DNA of 64,000 bases from Flaveria trinervia (GCA_025506515.1 CM046452.1:73098080-73162079); one strand, 5' to 3'. Positions 24,501 through 38,600 are shown, counted from the first letter of the stretch. The notes: generated by a model not told the origin, from the sequence alone. Numbers and translations: made by a program.

Positions 24501-26322
24501 CTGGAGGTGGTCTCCATGTAACCAAAATTGATTTTTGTACTTGGATTGCTTCATTTACATATTCAATGTACCTAATTTTTTAATGTTTGTGGATGCAGTT
24601 TTTTGAGGGGTGACCAATATGCGATAGCATTAGGTCTGTTAGACGAAGGGAAAGTCGTATTAGGGGTCCTTGCGTGTCCAAATCTCCACTGGAATCAATT
24701 ACGAGCCAAACTCAAGATGGTCCTAATAAGGCAGCAGCAGGTTGTTTGTTCTCTGCACAATTGTCTTGTGGAACATACATGGAGTCCCTAGATGGCTCAA
24801 CACCCGTCAAGGTGGTACAACAACTTAATTTCCATACCATTGTTTGTGTGTGTTTGGATGTGTGTATTGAGAATCATCATGCGATAGTGAATGATTATTA
24901 TTAAGTGCAATGAATTAGGCCTTAGAAGATAATGCTTTGATATAATTTTGTTTCTTGAAGTTTAAGAATTAAATACTCAAATGTTTGATTTATTAATAGT
25001 TATGAGTATCTAGGATATTAATTGATAAAATGGCAAAAAAGGACATTTAGGACTAAAAGATTCGTAACTTAGGATAAAATGGATGGCGGGCTTATTCAAT
25101 TGGTTGAGGTTATGCAGTATGATTGAAATAAGTGTTTTGTTGACACCTTAGGTGCATGTTAGCAACACGGAGAACCCTGAAGAAGCTGCATTCTTTGAAT
25201 CATACGAAGCTGCACATTCTTCCCACAGTTATCTGGCTCTATAGCAAAGGTAATACCTTCTATTACGTGAAAATATTAGTGTGCTCTCCTTAATGATGAG
25301 CAAAATGATATTTAGTGGGCCAAAGAAGAAAGTCAAATGTGTCGTGCATCCTTGTTGTTATGATGTGATATTACTGGGCAAACATGTCAGTAATGGTAAA
25401 CTTTTTTGCTGGGAAAAAAGTGATACACTAGTCAAACAAATAACTTTCACTAGGGGTGTTGATGACACGTTATGCCGGTTTTGATGAAACTTCTGGGCCG
25501 AACTGCTATCCATGGTTTCAAAAAATGGCAAACTAAACCGACTTGGTTGGGTGGGTGGCCAGACCACCCAATAAGGTTCTGTTTGAACTTTTTTTATATA
25601 CTTTTTTTAAACTCGGTTTGCATTCAAGTTTCTAAAATGGTTCATGAATATTATACATATACATAAGTGCATATTCCGAAAATGAAAAATAATAAATAAT
25701 AAAGGTTAAACTTCTTGTTCCAAGTTCTAAACCATTAAGTCCTGCCTTTTAAACCATTAGCCATGGACCAGATCGTATAAATCTCCGATTTGCTTCTGTT
25801 TGGTCGGTTTATGAACACCCTAACTCTAATAGTCAAGAGTACAAAGCACATAGTAACATTTGTTTGGATGTAAGGGTGTTATGAAATGATAATTTGCTTT
25901 GGTTATAGAAATTGGGGGTTAAAGCACCGCCTGTTAGAATAGACAGCCAGGCAAAGTACGGTGCCTTGTCACGAGGAGACGGGGCAATATATTTAAGGTT
26001 TCCAAACAAAGGATATCGTGAGAAGATATGGGATCATGCTGCTGGATACATTGTCGTTGCAGGTATCCATCAGTTTCTTATCTGCCCTTAACGATAACCA
26101 TATCATTGCGTTTTCCTTCAATCAATGATTTTTTTGAATATTGTAAAACTTTCAGAAGCCGGAGGTGTTGCTGCTGATGCTGCGGGAAAGCCATTGGACT
26201 TTTCGAAAGGAAGATACCTGGATCTGGACACAGGCATCATCGTTACCAACCAGAAGCTGATGCCGGCACTGTTGAAGGCGGTTCAAGATTCACTCAAAGA
26301 AGAGGTTTTGCCATCACTCTGA
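21591..26322 (+). CDS. SAL1: 3'(2'),5'-bisphosphate nucleotidase, SAL1-like
   Basis: Eight exons: 21591-21791, 22449-22524, 23742-23815, 23898-24103, 24599-24811, 25152-25249, 25909-26062, 26156-26322; about 396 residues. SAL1 removes the 3' phosphate of PAP (and of PAPS) in chloroplasts and mitochondria and so controls PAP retrograde stress signalling; it belongs to the inositol-monophosphatase-like, Mg-dependent family. Visible motifs are AEEDSGD (metal-binding acidic site, residues about 115-121), DPIDGTKG (179-186), GDQYAIALGLL, and WDHAAGY with EAGG near the end. Residues 1-45 are Ser/Thr/Pro-rich and look like a transit peptide. Intron 1 uses a GC donor (CAG|gcacct). Exons 5 and 6 each lack one base (near 24687 and 25229) compared with the family frame; both exon lengths become right if one base is restored. 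I favour sequence error over a pseudogene. Confidence 0.93.
22205..22226 (+). repeat. 22-base poly-G tract in SAL1 intron 1
   Basis: Uninterrupted run of 22 G. Such runs are unstable and their length is often misread. Confidence 0.95.
22578..22928. mobile_element. PIF/Harbinger-like MITE in SAL1 intron 2
   Basis: A 345-base element (22581-22925) with ends GGGGTTGTTTGACAAC and GCTGCCAAACAACCCC, flanked by the 3-base duplication TTA on both sides, as in PIF/Harbinger (Tourist-like) MITEs. The body is made of repeated TGAACCATTAAG-type and CTTAACCATTCA-type units. It belongs to the same family as 58972-59393 and as the interrupted copy around it. Confidence 0.85.
23001..23250 (+). repeat. Unclassified repeat with poly-G
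   Basis: A segment with GGTGGTGGAGCTTGAAC, a G run near 23048, and a GACGGCCCCCC block resembles a dispersed plant repeat. I could not find its ends. Confidence 0.25.
23630..23701 (+). repeat. 36-base tandem duplication in SAL1 intron 2
   Basis: Two adjacent copies (23630-23665, 23666-23701) that differ at one base, each starting TTATCCTCTAAAGTACTT. Confidence 0.85.
25451..25822. mobile_element. hAT-like MITE in SAL1 intron 6
   Basis: Starts TAGGGGTGTTGATGA and ends TTTATGAACACCCTA, inverted ends typical of hAT MITEs. The 8-base flanks ACTTTCAC and ACTCTAAT match at five positions, so the insertion is old or the call is weak. Confidence 0.5.
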
Positions 26323-27177
26323 CAATTTTCTTCCTCTTTTTAAATAAAAAGTAGCTTTGCTTTGTTATATCTGTTGTATGCATTATTATTAGTTTCAAAA
26401 GCATACTCCTGCTTTGTTTCATCTACTTAATCATTTGTAATTCAGTGTGTCTAGAGTATTAGGTTAGTTAATTGGAGTTTGTTCTGTCTTATTTCTCTTC
26501 AATTGTTTCTTTTTTTTTATCTATAATAAACTTGTAATTCTTAATGTTCATCAATAAGAATTATAATTATTGTGTTTCATCTCTTACTTATTGTGCTTAT
26601 TAAGAGTATTCAACCTCGATTCAACTACTTATATTCATCATATCTTGTGCAACACTTATCATTGCACTCCTAGAAACCTTGGAAACACATGAGAACTTTT
26701 GAATAGAAATGCCACATTGGTTAATAATAAACTAGAAATAATAGGTTACAGCTAACTTTTTAGGAAATTAATAACCCTTCAACATAAAACATTTCTAGAT
26801 TCAAATATACTCGATGCCAGATAGCTGTGTATTACCTTTTCCTTGGTCATGACGAGTCACAAGCTTATCGTTATAGAGGACGTTTCTTGTAATTTTTGTA
26901 GTTTTTAGGATGACACAATGAAGCCATTGGTAAAGATCATAACATACTTATATTATGTGACCTGACCCATACCGCGTGCAATGTAAATAGTTATGTGAAC
27001 GCATGTATACGTCAATAATGGATCTATTATACTGGTATGTAACAGAAGAAGAAAAAAGACATGCCAAATCCAATATAGAATCCTAACTCTTACAATCTAC
27101 AGACACCTCTTTGGTTGAGTTTTAGTGACGAATTAAGTGTCATCCGTCGCTAGCAACTCCACTTGGCCAATGTTAGT
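26323..27177. other. Convergent 3' regions of SAL1 and the IQD gene
   Basis: AT-rich sequence with AATAAA-like signals near 26340 and 26524 for SAL1. The two genes end tail-to-tail here. Nothing else recognised. Confidence 0.5.
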
Positions 27178-28906
27178 TTAATATAAGTTTTCATCATAAA
27201 GTGTTGTATAATAAGATGAACCATTGGTACAAGTACTGGCTGAATCGAATTCAAAACCACTGATTGATTTCGATGACCCGTAAGGCTTGGTTAACAGATC
27301 TTCATGACCCTTTTGATGGTTTTGGGTGACGGAAACGAGACCTTCATTAGATGAGGTTTGCCTGTTTTCACACTTTTGTTTCGTGGGTCGGCGCCTTGGT
27401 TCACTCTGTGACCGTGTTTTTGCTCTTGAAGACGCGGTTTTGGTCATGTAATTCGGTTCGTCATGTTGTGTATTGGTTTGAGATGAAGCAGTAGCCTTAT
27501 CAGTTGGCTTACTATGCAATCTCATTGATTTTTCATGTGTTAGTGGTGATGAATCCATCGAAAATCTTCTAGATGCTTGTCGATTCGGTTTGGTTCCGAA
27601 TTGGCTTGATTTATCATTGTAATCCTGAAAATATCAAAGAAAACTCAGTGACAAGACGAGCAATTTAGCAACAAAATGTTCCATCTCTTTGTTGTTCAAA
27701 TTGAGATGAATTTAGCGACGAAAAAAAAGCCGCTTTAGCGACGAAATGTCGGTTGGAAACCAAAGTTGACCTTATTGTTTCAACTTATCCAACCAAAGTT
27801 GACCTTATTGTTTCAAGTTATGTGTTTATTTATGAACGGGTCAATTTAGATTATGTTTCAAATACAACTAGAGGACATACGATTTGTGGTGCGCTCAAAC
27901 GACGCTCATGAGCCATCACGAATCCTTGTTTGCTACTGGAACCAGCATCCTCAACCATTTGCATCCTTTGGAAACGAGCTCTAACTTGAATGGAGACCAG
28001 TGCACTCATGCACCTAACCATGGTCGCTGTTCGTTTACGCACCAAGTGGCCCCGAACTAGCGCTTGTAGCTTCACTAGTCACGTAAAGCGCACAACGCCT
28101 TCCGTGCCTGTATTTGTTAGATTCGAGTAAAAAATGGTGTTGGTTTCAAGTTCTTTTAGTCTATTTCAGTTATCTAATCTCTAACTAGTCAAAAAGATAA
28201 AATACTATTTAGTAAAACATAAATATATCAAACTCATGAGTATACTTGATATCATTATAATCTTATAGCACATTATTTTATTTAGAAAGTTATAATATTG
28301 GTAAAATAGTATCCTTATATTTCAAAGTATTTTTCATATTATATTTATCTATAACATTCCTTTTATTTTAAAGGATAGTGTATCGTGCGGTTTCGGTTAA
28401 CGAACCTGATCAGTTTTAATTCACTATCCACACATCTATTTTGCCACCTCTATATAAAAGATAATGGACACACATGATTATGTCACACGACCACAGATTG
28501 AAGTGTATGTTACCAGATATGCACGAAAAGCTGCTTGAATCTTGGTTGCAGCAGTGACCATAACTTTACTAGACACTCTACGTGGTGTTTTCAGGGTGGG
28601 CGGAACCACAAGCTTCGTGGTGTGGTTTTGGTGTTGAATCGCGTAGTCGAACAAGGCTTGCGATAGTAGTTGAGAGGTCATGATGGAGTCGAGTGATCGA
28701 CAACTCTTGTGATTGACCGCTACCTTTTGTGTGTTATTTGATCTTCTAAAGCTCCATCGCCTCCTCGGGGATGATGGTACGATGGCAGCGGTCGACGGTG
28801 GCGATGATGGTATAATCACGCCATCGCCACCGCGGCCTTTGTCGTTAGATTTATCATCCTTTTTGCCTAGCAACAAATTTCTGATCCATCTGCTTGCCTT
28901 ACCCAT
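27178..28906 (-). CDS. IQ67-domain (IQD) calmodulin-binding protein
   Basis: Three exons: 28906-28514, 28107-27881, 27624-27178; about 355 residues. The protein starts MGKASRWIRNLLLGKK, the usual IQD N-terminus. The IQ67 core begins AATKIQAAFRAYL (residues 119-131) and goes on in exon 2 with ALVRGHLVRKRTATMVRCM and SALVSIQVRARFQRMQ, with the phase-0 intron inside the first IQ motif that marks this family. The C-terminal DUF4005 part has EPNYMTKTASSRAKTRSQS. IQD proteins are basic calmodulin-binding scaffolds on microtubules, the plasma membrane or in the nucleus. The start at 28906 is chosen over an upstream in-frame ATG because of the family N-terminus. Exon 2 lacks one base near 28080 (expected GGA CTA GTG AAG, seen GACTAGTGAAG), probably a sequence error. 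Confidence 0.92.
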
Positions 28907-30675
28907 AAAAGCAAAATGGAAATTGTAAAGATAATTCATTTGATCATCAATCTCCATATATATAATTATAAAGTTAATAATAAATAAATAACACAATAAA
29001 AATAATAATAGCTTGTGGAAAAAAATTTATGTAAAAAATAATAAAATTAAGAGCTGTGTTTGACTAATTATTTTAAGGATAAAATAAAATAAACTTTAAT
29101 TTCGTTTGTAAGCAGATCTAGGCCTGCATCGACTCCTCTGCTTATGCCAAATGACACATTACTTCCAGCACTAGTTTAACATATAGAAGTAAACTATTTT
29201 ATCATACTTTTTACAAATGAAAACTAAATGTAATTATATAAGTTGTCTTGTTTAGTATCCTGATATATTATTATTGGATAGAGTGTTAAAAACTTTCACG
29301 AATGGAAAAGGTTATGTGTTTTGTGCAATGGAGACTAGCGGTCGGTCGTGGGCGGAAAAACTTGACCAAGTGTAGACATGGTGGTTCAACGGTAGTGGGG
29401 AATTTAGATTGAGGTGGAGATCGAAAGATGGTGGGGGAATTGAGATTGAGATGGAGATCGAAAGATGGTGGGTATGTTTTTGTGTCCGGTGCAGTGAAAA
29501 TGAAGCAAAACCTTTAATCCTCGTTAAAAAAAACCTGAAAATGTGGATGGTGGGAGAATGAAAAAAAAATGTTTTCTGAAAAACCAAAAGCCTACACAGA
29601 TAGACGCCTTTTAAGTTTCATAGAGATTACTTCTTCTTAATATGGTTTCTTTCAAATCTATTAAAGTTTCAAGTACGTAGAAGGAAAAGAATGTTGCCGA
29701 TAGTCCTTGTGATTTTGGTTGTCAATAACGTGAACCAGGTTGCTTAAAAACATTTCAGTCATACCCAATGAAACACTTTGATGGTAAGTAGTATGCTCTC
29801 CAACCAAAAGATTGTGAGTTCTAGTATTGCTTGATGCAAGACATGATGAATTTCTCTTATAAAATTCCAGTTGTTGCTGTTAAAAAATATCAGCTACCAA
29901 TCTTAGTATTTTCCGTGTTTCTACAAAATGTTGAAACTGTAGGAAAATATTATGGCTTGGTGCATTGCCATTGTTGAAATATTTATTTTTAGGACAAGTT
30001 TAATTTGTTAAGACTTTCCATTGAAATTGAGCTATTGTATATGTTTTCACTTGTTATTCAACACATGATTTGTTTGTACATGTTTTTAGTTTATCCAAAA
30101 TGTTGACTTTACGTATCTGTTCGTTATTCTGATACACAAACCCAAACTCATTTTTGGATATGTTTTGTAATTATTTTCCACCAGAACCTGCTTTGATAAA
30201 CTCTAAGGACCAGCAAATCTCTTGCTAACAACAGATCAAGTAAATTGCAATGAAAGTATGATCTGAACCTAAGACCTTTGCAATATGAGAATCAAGTGTT
30301 TATCACTGCATCACCCCTTTAAGATTATATACGATTTCTTTTTAACGTCCATGAGAACACGTTAATGGTATACTTACGGGGGCCACCAATATCATGCTAA
30401 CAACAGGGTCAGGTAAATTGGAGTTTGCGCTAAGCATGTCCTTTAAAGAGTTTGTGAAAGGAAATGACTGAGATTATGCACTTTAAACTTATCATATATA
30501 TATATATAAACCTAACAATAATTTTTAAAGAATTAGTAAATCAAAGTCATACCCATCATAGTTCTGATCAGAACTAAAAATCATATCAATACTTGGTATT
30601 AATAATTTACGCCTCTTTGAAGTTCTGATGGGCATGAAAACCAGCTTTACGACTTTATATTGATTGGAAAAACAA
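28907..30675. other. Intergenic region between IQD and J-domain genes
   Basis: It holds the IQD upstream region and the 3' flank of the J-domain gene. A 29-base near-repeat GATTGAG(G/A)TGGAGATCG... occurs at 29407-29435 and 29444-29472. A (TA)n run lies near 30496. A 91-residue open frame at 29312-29587 looks like chance. I see no gene. Confidence 0.45.
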
Positions 30676-32585
30676 CTAAACCCTCGAGAGAGCGTTGCAC
30701 AATGACTTGTATGCACTTGCACAAAGTTTGAATTTCTCTTCGGCCAATGCCTGCACAAACAAGGTTCATTATGAGGACTTTAGAATCATATATAAGATAT
30801 GCCTATTTAGGCCTGAACCATATTTTGGTCAAATTTGTAGTTCTAAGAGTTGACCTTTAGTTTTTAAACTCATGTATTACAGTTTGACTTTCTGAGGTAA
30901 ACAGACTGGCCCTTTATCTTCAAAATTCAAATTGATATCCTTTGCAAGTGTTATGGGTTTGTTAAAATGTAGAAGGTATCGGTTTGGAATGTAAGATCAA
31001 GTTAAAATATTAATTCTCTAGGATACTACGAACTTACCCAATATAATCTCACTAATAGCAGAGTTGGTGGGGTCAAAGAGGGTGTGATGGGAGCTACAAT
31101 ACTACATGAAATGTTAACTAAGGGCGAATGAATTAAAAAACATCGGGTTTTGGCTGTGAAAGGACCAATGGAGAAATTGTGGTCGAAATTGAGGTTTGAC
31201 AAATAACAATAGTAACCAACAAATACCTAGTACATCCCACTCATAACAAAGCTATATGTAGGAGGGAGGGTCTGGTGAAGGCAAGCCGACCGATCTCCTT
31301 GAGACCCCCCGCTTGACTTTTAAACATATTGTAATCCAGATAACATATACTAAGAAAACATACAAAGGAAGTGGCATACAATGAGAAAACACACACTTAG
31401 ATAGCATACAATTAAATAACATACGATGGGATAGCATACAATTATATACCGTACAACGAAGCTAAGAGAATCAAAGTGTAATAGCATGGTAGGGCCGATC
31501 TAAACAACAGCAAGCTAAGGCAAAGGCAGGTAACAATAGTCTAGGGTAGAAATTGGCAAGTTATGGGATGGGTTTTGGTAATTCCCACCCATGTTCGATG
31601 ATAAAACCATATCCCGCCCCATATCCATTAGGTATCCTTTACAGCTACTCGTTGTCTATTGGCTTCACGGGTATACCCACGAGTTATGTGGAAAAACATT
31701 ACCCATTAGGAAGCCATTGCCCGAAACCTGATCTTAACTCACCTCAAAAACCGACTTGAAATATCAAATATTCAACTACACTTTTAATAATTTTATAAGT
31801 TCAATAACTTCGTGTTGATAATAACTTCAGCATGCTATTTCTTATATTTTTAATATTACAAGACATAGTAATATATTCCACATGGATGAACAGTGTTAGA
31901 GTAGCCAGGAGGGTATCACCTAATATCATACTCATCCCAAACTCACGAAAATTCTTAAAACTAGTCTCACGCCCGGTCACATACCTGAAGGATTCTTTTG
32001 CCATCCCTAGTTACAATACAATACACAAATGTAACGGTATATGGAGGATAACATTTTGGTCTAATAGTGCCCAACTGCCTATGTTTTCCCATTTGAAAAT
32101 TATTTCCAGCTTTGAAACAGGTAGTTAATCATAGAATAGGGCAATACTGATGTTATACTGATAATAGAAGTACCTTAACGCTCACATACAAGTAGAAACT
32201 AACCTGTGATGAACCTTGATGTTTATCAGGGTGCCACTTCAAAGCTGAAAGGCGAAAACTGAAACAAGAAAGACAGTCCTCACAGGTTATACAAGTGATT
32301 TTTCAAACTAATTATTTATAATAAAATTAGATTATTATTGTCTATTGAAATAATATAACTTATGAGATCATATTTAACAAACTAATTGTTTGTAATAAAA
32401 TCAAATAACTTTTGAACAAAAAGAGTTTCATGTCAACTCAGTCACTCAGCCAGTGCCAAAGATTACCAATTTCAACCCGCCACCTTGGTTTTAAAAGCGA
32501 GAAGCACACCGAGGCGACAAGGTCAATATCCGAAGCGTAAAAGCACGGGCTTTTCGCGAGCGAGGCACAAGGTGCTTATATACAT

Positions 32586-32634
<49 letters not shown>

Positions 32635-35600
32635 GTGTGTGTGTGTGTGTGTATCCCATTGGGTTTTAATATCCCCTACCCAAAATATAGCTATAAATAA
32701 GGTTTTTTTAAGATTTGAAGCACAAAAACAGCCTTGTTAGCAAAAATGTACAACACTTTGAAGCACAAAAACACCCTTTGTACAAGAAGCCCATGCCTTA
32801 GTGGGCTTTTTTTCAAAATGCGCTTATTCCTTTTGTGCACCCTGCGCCTTGTGTAACCAAAAGCCCAAAAACCTGCGCCTTAGGTCGCCTCATGTGTGCT
32901 TCTTCAACCAAACCCATCACCACTCTGCCCATCTCGCAATGTCTAACTGTACTAATATATAACATTTTATATGGAAAAAATGAAAATTTGCACATATTGT
33001 GGATAAGTAGATGCAAATGTAGTTATCCTTCTCGGCATCTTTTCTTTAAACTAACTTATTCTTGCAAAAGGTAGTGTTCTTACTTTTTTTTTCTTTTTCA
33101 GTGTTAGACAAAGCTAAGATAAACATGAACTTACGCATTTTTTACTTCCTCAATCTTTAACGGACCATTTGTCGGCAAACCAAGTGCGATTCTATCTGAA
33201 TGCGAACCAATAACATAAGAATCATCATCTTCCGTTGAATCATCATCACTGACGGTCCTCCATTTATTTCTGGTATTTGAATATTTAGATCCAGATGCTT
33301 GACTTTGTGAGAAAGACTCTTCCCATGACTTAAAAGACCAAGAGTACCGTCGATGTCCAAATGTTGCCTGGAAATGCTTCAGAAGATCTTCATCATCTTC
33401 ATATTCATCATCAAAATCTTCAGAAAAGTTTGATCTTTTCGACTTGTCTGTTAATATGTATAAATCAAAACAGCATGTTGATATTCAAACTGAAACAGTA
33501 CACAAATAATAAAACAATATAAAAGTCTTTGCGTTATGATGTGCCAGCCAGAATCTAATACCCTTCTTTTTTCCCAAGAAATTGCAACGCTTGCCTTTTA
33601 GTTAAACATCTAAAAGACCCCTCAGTGATGAAAAACTAAGGGACTGTTGTCGACAGTGTCTTTAATATTTGGATCAAGAGCAAAGTCAATTTCATGTTGT
33701 AGCCCTAGAAATCCAAGATAATATTCCCTTCTGTCTTTTTAACCAACTGTTATGGCTGCTACTTTGTTTGCCATACTCAAGTGAACTAGATAAACAATTG
33801 TTGCTAATTTGATTATTAACTTTGTAACTCTGCTTACATCAAACAAAATTGATTTTTTTTCCGGAGAATTTGTTATGGATTTTTGTTGGCATGAAAATAT
33901 CCTACAATTCGTTCAGGTAATGGCATACTTGCACTATACATGTGGCAAAATGGGCAAGTCTTTTTGCAGTTCAAAAGGCTAAGTTGGATTGACCTAAAAA
34001 CACTTTTTGTCCATATATTTCTTGTACAAATAATTAATTTGTTAAATATAACTTACAAAACTAAATTAGTTTGACAATGACCTGGCAAAATGTGTTAGGA
34101 TCAATAGCTCAAACACACGAACACAATCACGTGAACAATAATAAAACAATAGAGTAAGACACGAGATTTATAGTGGTTCGGTACGGTGTGTAACCTACGT
34201 CCACTTGGGGCAACTAGGGTTTTCTTTTATTGAGGTGTTAAATGTTTACAAGTACAAGAGATATATTTATACTAACTAAACAATTAGGGTTAACACTCTT
34301 TGCCTAAAATAGCAAGCTGGGCTTTAGGGCGGCCGTCCCTTAATCTCCTAATTCTATCTTCAGTTAATACCGGGCCCAACCGAGATGGGTCGGAGCCCAC
34401 AACTTAACAATCTCCCACTTGGGCTTCGAGACAACTTCTCTAACCCACCACTTGAATGCGTCAAACACTTCAACCTGCTTCCACCTGGATGCGTAAAATG
34501 TCTTCAACTGCATTGTCTTGTACTTATAAATAAACCCGAACTGGTTTGGCTCCTCCTAGTTACCCCCACCTTCTCAACTATTCCTGAAGGCCAGCTGAAG
34601 CCCTACAAAGCTTCAGCTTATCCAGTGTGACAGACTTAGTAAACATGTCTGCTGGATTCTTGTTCCCCTTGATGTTGTTCAACTGAATAGTACATTTGCT
34701 GATTAGCCCTCTGATGAAATGATATCTGATGTGAATGTGCTTCGTCTTCCCATGATAAGAGGGATTATTTGCTAGTTTAACAGCACTTTCATTATCACAG
34801 TACAACGGATACTTTGTTTGTTTTCTGCCTAGCTCACCCAGAAAATTCTTCAACCAAACGAGCTATTTACTAGCCTCAGCAACTGCCATGTACTCAGCCT
34901 CTGTAGTAGAAAGTGCCACGCTCTTTTGGAGCCTAGACATCCAACAAATTGCAGTATCACCCATAGTGAACACATACCCTGTAGTACTCTTGTAGGTCTC
35001 TTTACATCCACCCAAATCAGCATCTGAATAACCTTTGAGAATAGCATCTCTACCCGTAAAACATAATGCCATCTTTGAAGTACCCTTCAAATATCTAAGC
35101 AGCCACTTAACTGCTTCCCAGTGTTCTCTCCCCCGATTAGACATATACCTGCTGACAACTCCCACTGCGTGAGCTATATCGGGCCTAGTGCATACCATTG
35201 CATACATGAGACTGCCCACAGCCGATGCATAAGGAACCTTCGCCATCTCGGCCTTGTCTTTCTCTGTCTTTGGAGACTGATCTTTAGAAAGCTTAATATG
35301 ACTAGCCAATGGTGTACTTCGAGTGGTAGTCTTCTCATCATTCATTCTGAACTTCTCTAATATCTTCTGAATGTACTTCTCCTGAGATAAAGTTAGAGAA
35401 CCGTTCTTGTGATCTCTGGTAATGCTCATACCAAGTATCTTCTTAGTTGGACCCAAATCTTTCATTTCAAACTCTGCAGACAACTATTTCTTCAACTTGT
35501 TGATCTCTGCAATATCTGAACCTGCTATCAGCATATCATCAACATAAAGGAGAAGAATGATATAGGAACTTTTAAACTTCTTGAGGTAGTGATCCATTTC

Positions 35601-38600
35601 ACATCTCCAATACCCGTTTCTACCCATAAAGCCATCAAACTTCAAATACCACTGTCTGGGCGCCTGTTTTAAACCATATAAACTTTTCTGTAACTTGCAC
35701 ACCAAGTTTTCTTTTCCTTTAACCTGAAAACCCTCTGGTTGTGCCATATAAATAGTCTCATCTAGATCACCATGCAGAAATGCAGTCTTCACATCTAACT
35801 GCTCCAAATGTAACTTCTCTGCTGCAACAATACTAAGCACCAATCTGATTGTAGTCATCTTAACCACAGGAGCAAATATCTCATTGTAGTCAACCCCGTG
35901 TTTCTGTTGAAACCCCTTAGCGACCAATCTTGCTTTGTATCGTTTGTTACCATTGTGATCTTCCTTAACTCTGTAGAGCCATTTATTCTGTAGAACTCTT
36001 TTATCTGGCGGAAGCTTAGTTAAGACCCATGTATTATTCTTCATCAAAGAGTTCATCTCATCCTGCATTGCATGCTCCCACTGAAGCGAATCTTTCAAAT
36101 CAACTGCTTCTGAGTAACTTTCTGGTTCACCATCCTCAGTCAAGAGAAGATAATTAACTGAGGACTGTACCTGGTAGGCTGCTTAGAAACTCTGGTGGAT
36201 CTCCTGACCTAATGAGATTGGTCTGGAGTCTGTGGGTGTTGTTCATCTTCGGAATCTGAACTCCCACTATCAAAAGCTTCCATTGCCTCTTCATCTCCAC
36301 CCATATCAACATCTTCAAACGCAGGAACTGTATCATCTTCAATTTCCGTCTCTGGTTCATTAACTGGATCTGGTTGTTTCTGAGCATCAACATCAAATTC
36401 AACTTGTTCTTTCTGAACCTCTAAAGTGGTTGTGTTTCTATCTTTGTATAACTCAGCCTCATTAAAAGTAGCATGCTTACTTCTGACTAATTTTCTGCTT
36501 TCAGAGTCCCAAAGCCTGTAGCCCATACTGTCAAACCCATAACCAATAAAAGTGTACTTCTTGGCTTTAGCATCAAGCTTGTCACCATCTTTCACTAGAT
36601 CATAAGCACTACACCCAAATACTTTCAAATGCCCAAATTTAACTGCTTCACCTTTCCACTCTTCTTCTGGTATCTTGAAGCCCAAGGGAACAGATGGTCC
36701 CCGATTAATTAAATAGGCAGCAGTATTAATTGCATCTGCCCAGAACATCTTTGGAAGCCCTGAATTGATTCTCATACTTCTGGCTCTTTCATTCAATGTT
36801 CTGTTCATACGTTCAGCGACCCATTTTGTTGAGGAGTGCTCGGGACTGTATAAATCATTCGAATACCGTTCTCTGCACAATAGTTCTGGAACTCTTTGTT
36901 GACGTATTCACCTCCGTTGTCCGACTTCAAGCATTTCACCTTCAAATCAGTTTCCAATTCAACAGCAGTTTTCCATTTTTTAAAAACATCAAAACTTTAG
37001 ATTTATTTTTAAGAAAGTGGACCCATACCTTACGTGTCGAATCGTCTATGAAGGTGACATAATAGTAAGCACCTCCCAAAGAAGCAACTGGAGTAGGTCC
37101 GAAAACATCCGTGTGAATAAGCTCCAATTTCTGAGCTCTCGGTGGCTTTCCTGTCTTCACAAAAGACACCTTCTTCTTTTTCCGAATACACACGGCTCAC
37201 AAAATTCAGATTCGACCTTCTTTTAACTCTGGAAGCTTTCCACTAGAAACGAGCATTTTCATACCTTTTTCACTCATGTGACCAAGTCGTTGGTGCCACA
37301 GTTTAGATTGACTCAGGCCACTGGTCACTACATTTACCCCATCTACAGGAACTTCAACCATGTACAATGTGCCCCTCTTTGTACCTCTAGCAATGACAAG
37401 ATTTCCTTTCACGACCTTCCATTGTCCCCCACCAAACATGACATCATATCCTTCACTATCCAACTGCCCAATAGAAATTAACTTCTTTCTAAGATTTGGA
37501 ATGACCCGAACATCTTTCAAGGTCCATGTGGTGCCCAATGGAGTCTTCAACACAACGTCCCCCATCCCTATGATATCAAGAGCATGATCATTAGCTAAAT
37601 GAACTTTACCAAAGTTACCTATTCGTAGATTCCTCATCGACTTCGTGCTAGATGTAGCATGAAATGATGCTCCTGAATCCATGACCCATGACTCTGTAGA
37701 GTCTTCAACACAACAGATAAGAACGTCATTTGAATTATCTTCGGCCAGATTGACTTCCCTTTTATCTTTAGGAGCAGATGGTTTAGGGCATTGGCTTCTG
37801 AAATGCCCATGTTCTTTGCAGTTCCAACACTGGATGTCTTTCCTAGGCTTTGACTGACTTCTTCTTTTAGACTTTGAACGACCCCTGCTACTACCCCTTT
37901 CTTTTCCCCTGCCTCTTCCTTCAGTATTCAACAGAGAACTAGATGATTCACCAGAATTTCTCCTTCTAATGTCTTCCCCAAAAATCAAATCACGGACCCC
38001 TTCAAAGGTAAGCTTAGTAGTACCACATGAACTACTAACTGCAGTAACTGTCCCGGACCAACTTTCAGGCAACGAAGATAACAATAACAAAGCTAAAACT
38101 TCATCATCAAACTTGATCTCAACAGATAACAAGCGAGAAATAATGGTATTGAAATCATTGATATAAGAGGAAACTGAACCACCTTCTTTCAATCTGATGT
38201 TAACTAACTGTCTGATTAGAAATACCTTATTAGATCCAGATGGCTTCTCGTACATATTCGATAAGGCTTTCATCAAACCATGAGTAGTAGTTTCCTTCAC
38301 AATATTGAACGCAACATTCTTTGCCAGTGAGAGTATGATAACAGCAATTGCTTTCATGTCCAAAGTCTTCCAATCTTTATCTGTCATATCTGCCGGTTTA
38401 TCCTTATCCAAGGTTGCCATTAAATCCTTTTGACACAGTAGATCCTCAATTTGCATCTTCCAAAACCCAAAATCATGTCCATCAAATTTATCGATCTTTG
38501 TTCTCCCGTCATTAGCCATCATTCCAAACTAAGTGCTCAACAACCGAGTCAAAAAAACCAAACAACACCAAAATCCCGAACAGCAGCAGTGGCTATTTCC

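Noticed and set aside
29312..29587. 91-residue frame upstream of the IQD gene
   Set aside because: Low-complexity Ser/Ile/Pro content arising from a local near-repeat. The IQD start is set by MGKASRW further down.
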